A stretch of DNA of 6,876 bases from assembly GCA_021816565.1 (NCBI GenBank), contig JAKAXN010000244.1, positions 1-6,876 on the forward strand. The letters are read 5' to 3'. Below, one piece after another: positions 1 through 4,327 of this stretch. The stretch is from Actinomycetes bacterium (GTDB lineage: Bacteria > Actinomycetota > Acidimicrobiia > Acidimicrobiales > Palsa-688). The notes beneath the pieces are model-generated. The model was not told the DNA's origin, made no database searches, and saw nothing but the letters and a program-made list of their open reading frames with translations. Position numbers and translations under genes: made by a program. Every line of letters begins with the position of its first letter. The first letter of the stretch is position 1.

Positions 1-674
1 AGGTCCAGAGCGGCGGAGCCCAGCCGGCGGATGTCGCGCACGGCGGGGATGACGGTGGCTGCGACCTGCGCCTGCCACCGGCGCCGCTCGGCCCGGTACC
101 CGAAGCCGGTCGCCACCAGGGCGGTCTCGAGCGTGGACCGGTCGTTGCGGACCCGGCACCGCCGGCCGTTCAGGAACGAGCCGTGGCCGGCGATGGCGGC
201 GAACACCTCGTGGCGGGACGGGTCCACGACCACGCCGGCGACCGGACGGCCGTCCATCTCGGCGGCGATTGAGACCGACCACTGGGGGATCCCGAAGAGG
301 AAGTTGGTGGTGCCGTCCAGCGGGTCCACCACCCAGGTCACGCCGGTGGTGCCGGGCCGGGAGGTGCCCTCCTCGCCGAGCACTGCGTCGTCGGGCCGGG
401 CCCGGGCCAGGACCGCGGCCACCGCGGCCTCCGATTCCCGGTCCACGTCGGAGACCATGTCGGTCGAGGAGATCTTGGTCTCCACCCCCGAGACGGCCTG
501 GCCGCGGCCGGGGGCGCCCTGTTCCAGGATCCGGGCGGCCCGCTGGGCGGCCTCGAGCGCCGCCGCCGCCAGGTCCGCCGCCAGCCCGCCGGGGGCCGGC
601 CCGCTCCCCTGGCCGAGCCCGAAGGCCTCGGTCGGGTCCCACGAATCGAAGCGTCTGGCGGCGTCGTCGGTCAC
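1..674 (-). CDS. Inositol monophosphatase family protein (partial, C-terminus off the left edge)
   Basis: This is a Mg-dependent, Li-sensitive-type sugar/inositol phosphate phosphatase, probably cytosolic. The leftward frame is open from GTG at 674 to the window edge, giving 224 full codons of a family usually about 260-290 residues long. Family motifs are clear: [12 protein letters not shown] (67-78), GEEG (100-103, metal-binding Glu101), and the signature [12 protein letters not shown] (114-125) with metal-binding Asp117 and Asp120. [10 protein letters not shown] lies at the truncated end. The last metal-binding Asp, in the WD motif, falls outside the window. The first ~33 residues precede the conserved fold and are family-variable. 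GTG 674 is the first plausible start in the open frame, but there is no clear Shine-Dalgarno and the true start could be downstream. It is divergent from the threonine aldolase. The substrate (inositol phosphate, histidinol phosphate, PAP or fructose bisphosphate) cannot be told from this fragment, so no symbol is given. Confidence 0.93.
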   Translation of the reverse strand, partial: MTDDAARRFDSWDPTEAFGLGQGSGPAPGGLAADLAAAALEAAQRAARILEQGAPGRGQAVSGVETKISSTDMVSDVDRESEAAVAAVLARARPDDAVLGEEGTSRPGTTGVTWVVDPLDGTTNFLFGIPQWSVSIAAEMDGRPVAGVVVDPSRHEVFAAIAGHGSFLNGRRCRVRNDRSTLETALVATGFGYRAERRRWQAQVAATVIPAVRDIRRLGSAALD

Positions 675-683
675 CAGCCAGTT

Positions 684-692
684 GTAGCGTAC
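684..692. promoter_or_regulatory. Possible shared bidirectional -10 element
   Basis: Only 27 bases separate the divergent GTG starts at 674 (leftward) and 702 (rightward). In the middle lies GTAGCGTAC, a near-palindrome. It gives a TAnnnT-type -10 hexamer on the plus strand (TAGCGT, 685-690) and another on the minus strand (TACGCT, 691-686), each ending 11 bases before its start codon. Such positions would give almost leaderless messages, which agrees with the weak or absent Shine-Dalgarno on both sides. No -35 box was recognised. This is inferred from sequence alone. Confidence 0.35.
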
Positions 693-701
693 GGTGGGAC
701 G

Positions 702-1715
702 GTGCTGGTCGACCTGCGTTCCGACACCGTCACCCGTCCCACCCCGGAGATGCGCCGGGCCATGGCCGACGCAGAGGTCGGCGACGACGAGTACGGCGAG
801 GACCCGACGGTCCAGCGCCTGCAGGAGGCCTTCGCCGAGCTGACCGGCAAGCAGGCGTCGCTGTTCGTGCCGTCGGGCACCATGGCCAACCAGGTGGCGT
901 TGCGTACCCTGACCCGCCCCGGCGACGCCGTGGCCACCGGCGGCCGCCAGCACGTGGTGGTCTACGAGGAGGGCGCCGGCCCGATCAACGCCGGGGTCAC
1001 GTTCCTCACCGTCGACGACCGGGACGGCTGGCTGGCCGAGGCCGACGTGGAGCAGGTGGTGGAGTCGGGCTACCACCACCAGCCGAAGGTGGCGCTGATC
1101 GCCGTCGAGGACACCCACATGGCGGCGGGTGGGCGGGTCTGGCCCCGGGAGCGGATGGACGCCATCGCCGCCCTGGCCGAGCGGCGCCGGCTGCCGGTGC
1201 ACATGGACGGGGCCCGGCTGTGGAACGCCGCGGTGGCGTCGGCGAGCACCCCGGCCCGGCGGGCCGAGGCGGCCACGACGGTGATGTGCTGCCTGTCCAA
1301 GGGCCTCGGGGCCCCGGTCGGTTCCCTGCTGGCCGGCCCGGCCGACCTGATCGAGGAGGCCAAGCTGCACCGCAAGCGGCTGGGCGGCACCATGCGCCAG
1401 GCCGGGGTGATCGCCGCCGCCGGGCTGGTGGCCCTGGGCCGCATCGACCGGCTGGCCGAGGACCACGCCCGGGCCCGGTCGCTGGCCCGGGCCGTCGCCG
1501 AGCGGTGGCCGGACATCGGCTTCAGCCCCGACGCCGTCGAGACCAACATCGTCGCCTTCTCGCCGCCCGACCCGGCGTCTCTCCTGGAGCACCTGGCCGA
1601 CGGGGGAGTGCGGGCCGGGATGGTCGGTCCCGGCCGGGTCCGGCTGGTCACCCACGCCGACGTGGACGACGACGGAGTGGAGCTGGCGTGCCGGCTCATC
1701 AGCAAGGCCCCCTGA
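702..1715 (+). CDS. ltaE: Low-specificity L-threonine aldolase (PLP-dependent)
   Basis: This cytosolic fold-type I PLP enzyme cleaves L-threonine and L-allo-threonine to glycine and acetaldehyde. It is 337 aa, the normal family length. The N-terminus [17 protein letters not shown] and the following [14 protein letters not shown] are hallmarks of threonine aldolases and fix the start at GTG 702. The PLP lysine is Lys200 in [11 protein letters not shown]. Asp169 and Arg172 in HMDGARLW contact the cofactor and substrate, and His84 before VYEEG matches the ring-stacking histidine. The usual ENTH motif reads EDTH (136-139), a mild variation. The gene is divergent from the phosphatase and is followed after 14 bases by the PIG-L deacetylase, so the two are probably co-transcribed. 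The ribosome site is weak (GGGA at 696-699 at best). Related beta-eliminating lyases share the fold, but the N-terminal signature makes threonine aldolase much the best call. Confidence 0.95.
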   Translation: MLVDLRSDTVTRPTPEMRRAMADAEVGDDEYGEDPTVQRLQEAFAELTGKQASLFVPSGTMANQVALRTLTRPGDAVATGGRQHVVVYEEGAGPINAGVTFLTVDDRDGWLAEADVEQVVESGYHHQPKVALIAVEDTHMAAGGRVWPRERMDAIAALAERRRLPVHMDGARLWNAAVASASTPARRAEAATTVMCCLSKGLGAPVGSLLAGPADLIEEAKLHRKRLGGTMRQAGVIAAAGLVALGRIDRLAEDHARARSLARAVAERWPDIGFSPDAVETNIVAFSPPDPASLLEHLADGGVRAGMVGPGRVRLVTHADVDDDGVELACRLISKAP

Positions 1716-1729
1716 GGTTGGCCGAGCTC

Positions 1730-2425
1730 GTGACCGATGTGCCGGCGGTGGCGCTGGCGGTCTACGCCCATCCCGACGACTCCGACGTGGCCGCCGGCGG
1801 GACCCTGGCCCGCTGGGCCCGAGCCGGCTGCACCGTCGAGGTCTGCATCTGCGCCGAAGGGGACAAAGGGTCGCTCGATCCGGCTGTCCGCCCCGCCGAT
1901 CTGGTGGCCCGTCGGCGCAGGGAGACCGAGGAGGCCGGGCGGCTGCTCGGGATCAACCGGCACCACTGGCTCGGTTTCGCCGACGGCGAACTCGACGACG
2001 GGGCGGAACTGCGGGGCCGGATAGTCGAGCTGATCAGGTCGGTCCGCCCGGTGGCGGTGGTCGCCCCCGACCCCACCGCCGTCTTCTTCGGTGCCACGTA
2101 CGTCAACCACCGCGACCACCGGGCCGTCGGCTGGGCGGCCATCGACGCGGTGGCTCCGGCGGCGGCCAACCCGCACTACTTCCCCGACCGCGGCCCGGCT
2201 CACCGGGTCGGGTGGCTGTACCTGTCGGGGACCCTTGAACCCGACGCCTGGGTGGACGTGTCGGAGACCATTGACGCCAAAGCGGCGGCCATCGCCTGCC
2301 ACGCCAGCCAGCTGGGCGACACCGGCGAGTGGCTGCGCGGCGCGGTGCGCCGGCGGGCCGAGGAGGCCGGCCGGGAGGCCTCGGTCCCGCTGGCCGAGGG
2401 ATTCCGACGCATCGTGCTGCCGTAG
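1730..2425 (+). CDS. PIG-L/LmbE family zinc deacetylase
   Basis: This is a 231-aa member of the family that removes acetyl groups from N-acetylglucosamine-type conjugates (MshB, Mca, BshB and PIG-L are relatives), probably in the cytosol. The N-terminal motif YAHPDDSD (12-19) gives zinc ligands His14 and Asp17 and the catalytic base Asp16. NHRDHRAVG (126-134) supplies the third zinc ligand, probably His130; the commoner form is HPDH. A Rossmann-like segment (VEVCICAEGDKGS) lies between them. The frame is open far upstream through the aldolase gene, but homology begins near VALAVYAHPDD, so GTG 1730 is preferred and GTG 1739 is an alternative. TGAGG at the aldolase stop is 12 bases upstream, a loose ribosome site. 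It sits 14 bases after the aldolase and 38 before dinB, which suggests one operon. It is shorter than Mca and lacks features that would assign it to mycothiol synthesis, so the substrate is unknown. Confidence 0.9.
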   Translation: MTDVPAVALAVYAHPDDSDVAAGGTLARWARAGCTVEVCICAEGDKGSLDPAVRPADLVARRRRETEEAGRLLGINRHHWLGFADGELDDGAELRGRIVELIRSVRPVAVVAPDPTAVFFGATYVNHRDHRAVGWAAIDAVAPAAANPHYFPDRGPAHRVGWLYLSGTLEPDAWVDVSETIDAKAAAIACHASQLGDTGEWLRGAVRRRAEEAGREASVPLAEGFRRIVLP

Positions 2426-2450
2426 GTCCCCGGATCGTCCCTGGCGTCTG

Positions 2451-2454
2451 GGAG
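2451..2454 (+). promoter_or_regulatory. Ribosome binding site deciding the dinB start
   Basis: GGAG ends 9 bases before GTG 2464, a usable Shine-Dalgarno spacing. The reading frame continues upstream to ATG 2329 inside the deacetylase gene, but that extra 45-residue stretch does not resemble DNA polymerase IV. This site therefore supports the shorter protein. Confidence 0.55.
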
Positions 2455-2463
2455 ACTGGAGCG

Positions 2464-3801
2464 GTGGGGCCGGAGCGGTGGATCCTGCACGTGGACATGG
2501 ACGCCTTCTTCGCGTCGGTCGAGGCCCTAGACGATCCCGGCCTGGCCGGCCGGCCCCTGATCGTCGGCGGCGCCGGCAACCGGGGGGTGGTGGCCTCGTG
2601 CAGCTACGAGGCCCGGGTGTTCGGGGTGCGCTCGGCCATGCCGTCGGTGCAGGCCCGCCGGCTGTGCCCCGACGCCGTCTTCGTCGCCGGTCGCTACGAC
2701 CGCTACGCCGAGGTCAGCTCCGGCATGCACGCGGTGTTCCACCGCTTCACCCCCCTGGTGGAGGGGATCTCCCTGGACGAGGCCTTCCTCGATGTGAGCG
2801 GGGCCCTCAAGCTGTTCGGCCCCCCGGCCCGCATGGCCACCGCCATACGGGAGCAGATCCGCTCCGAGCTCGGGCTGGACTGCTCGGTGGGGGCGGCCCC
2901 GGTGAAGTTCCTGGCCAAGCTGGCATCCGAGGCGGCCAAGCCGCAGGTGGACCGCCGGGAGGGAGGCCGGGCCGGCGGCACCGGGTCGGGCGTGTTCGTG
3001 GTGGAGCGGGGCCGGGAGCTGGCCTTCCTCCATCCCCACCCGATCGAGGCCCTGTGGGGGGTCGGCCCGGCGACCGCCCGGCGCCTGCGGGCCCTCGGCT
3101 TCGCCAGCATCGGGGACCTGGCGGTGGTCGATCCGCTGGTACTGGAGCGGGCGGTGGGCCGGGCCCACGGCCGGCATCTGGCCGCCCTGGCCCGGGGCGT
3201 CGACGAGCGCGGGGTGGAGCCCGACCGGGAGGTCAAGTCGGTCAGCCACGAGGAGACCTATCCCTCCGACCGGCGCGACCCCGACGGGCTGGAGGTGGAG
3301 GTCCTGCGCATGTCCGACGCCGTGGCGTCGCGGATGCGCCGGGCCGGCCTGGTGGGCCGGACGGTGACGCTGAAGATCCGATACGGGGATTTCTCCACCC
3401 GGACCCGATCGGTGACCGAGCCGGCCGGCACCGACTCCGCCGCGGTCATCTCCAAGGCGGCGTCGCGGCTACTGGCCGGCCTGGACCTGGCCGCCGGCGT
3501 CCGGTTGCTGGGGGTGGGGGTGTCCAACCTCCGGCCCGCCGCCGGCGCCCCCGCCGAGCAGCTGACGCTGGGCCTGTCCGAGCCGGCCCGGCCCGGGGAC
3601 CCCGGCGCGGCCCACCCGGCCCGCGACGACGGCGCAGTGGTGGACGCCATCGATGCCATCCGCCAGCGCTTCGGCCCCGCTGCGGTCGGGCCGGCCGCCC
3701 TGGTGGAGGCCAGCCGGCTCCGGGTCAAGCGCACCGGCGACAGCCAGTGGGGGCCGGGCGGTACCTCCCGGCCCGACCGGCGCCCCGCCCCGCCGGCGTG
3801 A
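2464..3801 (+). CDS. dinB: DNA polymerase IV (Y-family translesion polymerase)
   Basis: This error-prone polymerase bypasses damaged template bases, working with the sliding clamp. At 445 aa it is longer than the ~350 aa of E. coli DinB but typical of actinobacterial forms. The palm starts at once with ILHVDMDAFFASVE: Asp11 is a catalytic metal ligand and Phe16 the expected steric gate. SLDEAFLDVSG supplies catalytic Asp105 and Glu106. The helix-hairpin-helix thumb carries LWGVGPATARRL (from 197), and the little finger runs roughly from KSVSHEETYPSD (258) to 360. A clamp-binding motif QLTLGL lies at 366-371, followed by a 74-residue tail with AIRQRFGPAAVG, seen also in actinobacterial homologues. 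A Gly/Arg-rich loop (about 161-175) interrupts the palm. GTG 2464 is chosen for its ribosome site and the immediate match to the family N-terminus. No GAAC-N4-GTTC LexA-type box is visible upstream, so SOS control is not supported here; it may be read with the deacetylase. Confidence 0.96.
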   Translation: MGPERWILHVDMDAFFASVEALDDPGLAGRPLIVGGAGNRGVVASCSYEARVFGVRSAMPSVQARRLCPDAVFVAGRYDRYAEVSSGMHAVFHRFTPLVEGISLDEAFLDVSGALKLFGPPARMATAIREQIRSELGLDCSVGAAPVKFLAKLASEAAKPQVDRREGGRAGGTGSGVFVVERGRELAFLHPHPIEALWGVGPATARRLRALGFASIGDLAVVDPLVLERAVGRAHGRHLAALARGVDERGVEPDREVKSVSHEETYPSDRRDPDGLEVEVLRMSDAVASRMRRAGLVGRTVTLKIRYGDFSTRTRSVTEPAGTDSAAVISKAASRLLAGLDLAAGVRLLGVGVSNLRPAAGAPAEQLTLGLSEPARPGDPGAAHPARDDGAVVDAIDAIRQRFGPAAVGPAALVEASRLRVKRTGDSQWGPGGTSRPDRRPAPPA

Positions 3802-3907
3802 CCCCAATTCCGCAGAAAGTGGCAGGTGGCAGGATCGCCGGTGGCCTTTAAGGCAGCGCGTTGCTGTAGTTTGCCCTCAGCGCGATGATGAGCGCGGAGG
3901 GTCGGAA
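3802..3907 (+). promoter_or_regulatory. Intergenic region with possible promoter for the DUF3040 gene
   Basis: These 106 bases between dinB and the DUF3040 gene are less GC-rich than their surroundings. They hold a perfect tandem pair of GTGGCAG (3819-3825 and 3826-3832), a TTTAA stretch at 3848-3852, and a TAnnnT hexamer TAGTTT at 3867-3872 that could be a -10 element, giving a leader of about 30 bases. No convincing -35 box is seen. AGCGCG recurs at 3855-3860, 3879-3884 and 3891-3896. No strong terminator hairpin for dinB is evident. Confidence 0.3.
3896..3900 (+). promoter_or_regulatory. Strong Shine-Dalgarno for the DUF3040 gene
   Basis: GGAGG lies 7 bases before GTG 3908, an ideal spacing. 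It is the best ribosome site in the window and fixes the start, although the frame stays open upstream to 3653 inside dinB. Confidence 0.8.
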
Positions 3908-4288
3908 GTGCCGCTGAACGAAGACGAACAACGGATCCTGGCCGAGATCGAACGACAGTTCGCGGCCACCGATCCAGAGTCGGCCAGACGGATCAGCTCG
4001 ACGACGCTGCACCGTTACCTGGCCAGGAACTGCCGGTGGGCCACGCTGGGCTTCGTCGTGGGGCTGGTGGTGCTGCTGGCCGCCTTCGCGTCGAGTTGGA
4101 TCGTGGGGGTCTTCGGGTTCCTGCTGATGGTGGCCAGCGCCGTGGTGCTGATCCAGAACCTCCACCGGATGAGCCGCCTGGGCCTCGAGCAGATGTCCCG
4201 ATCCATAGGCGCCCGCAACATCGGCCAGTCCATGGACGAGTTCGGCAAGAGGCTGCGCCGGCGGCTCAACGGCGAAGGCGACAGCTGA
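3908..4288 (+). CDS. DUF3040 domain-containing two-TM membrane protein
   Basis: This is a 126-aa inner-membrane protein of unknown function. The N-terminus PLNEDEQRILAEIERQF is the typical DUF3040 opening: a short acidic amphipathic helix that begins directly after the start. A basic linker around 27-43 leads to two hydrophobic segments, about 44-61 and 64-82, separated by only a tight turn (SSW). The protein ends in a basic, soluble tail (RLRRRLNG near the C-terminus). A hairpin topology with both ends in the cytosol is likely. GTG 3908 is set by the GGAGG seven bases upstream and by the family N-terminus. The gene converges on the transglutaminase-like gene, with 9 bases between stops. In many actinobacteria DUF3040 genes lie near mraZ and the division/cell-wall cluster, so an envelope role is often suspected, but nothing in the sequence shows a catalytic site. 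Confidence 0.88.
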   Translation: MPLNEDEQRILAEIERQFAATDPESARRISSTTLHRYLARNCRWATLGFVVGLVVLLAAFASSWIVGVFGFLLMVASAVVLIQNLHRMSRLGLEQMSRSIGARNIGQSMDEFGKRLRRRLNGEGDS

Positions 4289-4327
4289 CCCCCGCTCCTA
4301 CCCGGAGCGCAGCAACCTGATCAGCTG
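4282..4327. terminator. Nested inverted repeats at the convergent gene ends, possible bidirectional terminator
   Basis: An inner perfect 6-bp stem CGCTCC/GGAGCG (4293-4298 with 4304-4309, loop TACCC) covers the stop of the leftward gene. It is enclosed by an outer 7-bp inverted repeat CAGCTGA/TCAGCTG (4282-4288 with 4321-4327). The rightward stop lies in the left outer arm. There is no U-tract, so an intrinsic terminator of the classical kind is not shown. A role in stopping or stabilising both messages is inferred from position. Confidence 0.4.

Noticed and set aside
31..687. Rightward 218-codon frame across the phosphatase region
   Set aside because: The opposite strand carries the intact phosphatase signature DPLDGTTNF and related motifs; this frame has none.
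269..1729. Upstream extension of the deacetylase frame giving a 718-aa protein
   Set aside because: The extra ~487 residues are out-of-frame readings of the phosphatase and aldolase genes. Family homology begins only near 1745.
1070..2302. Long leftward open frame (410 codons) opposite the aldolase and deacetylase genes
   Set aside because: It is antisense to two well-supported enzymes, its composition is Arg/Pro/Gly-rich, and it has no recognisable motif. This is the usual shadow frame of GC-rich coding DNA.
2426..2463. LexA/SOS box upstream of dinB
   Set aside because: No GAAC-N4-GTTC-like palindrome is present in the 38-base gap or nearby; only a weak 4-bp stem around the ribosome site is seen.
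3819..3846. MraZ-type operator (repeated GTGG-like boxes) before the DUF3040 gene
   Set aside because: The GTGGC copies at 3819, 3826 and 3841 are spaced 7 and 15 bases, not the regular ~10-base spacing of MraZ sites, and the fifth base differs.
2091..3851. Rightward 586-codon frame overlapping dinB
   Set aside because: It is out of frame with the clear DinB motifs and made mostly of Gly, Pro, Arg and Ala, so it is a codon-bias shadow.
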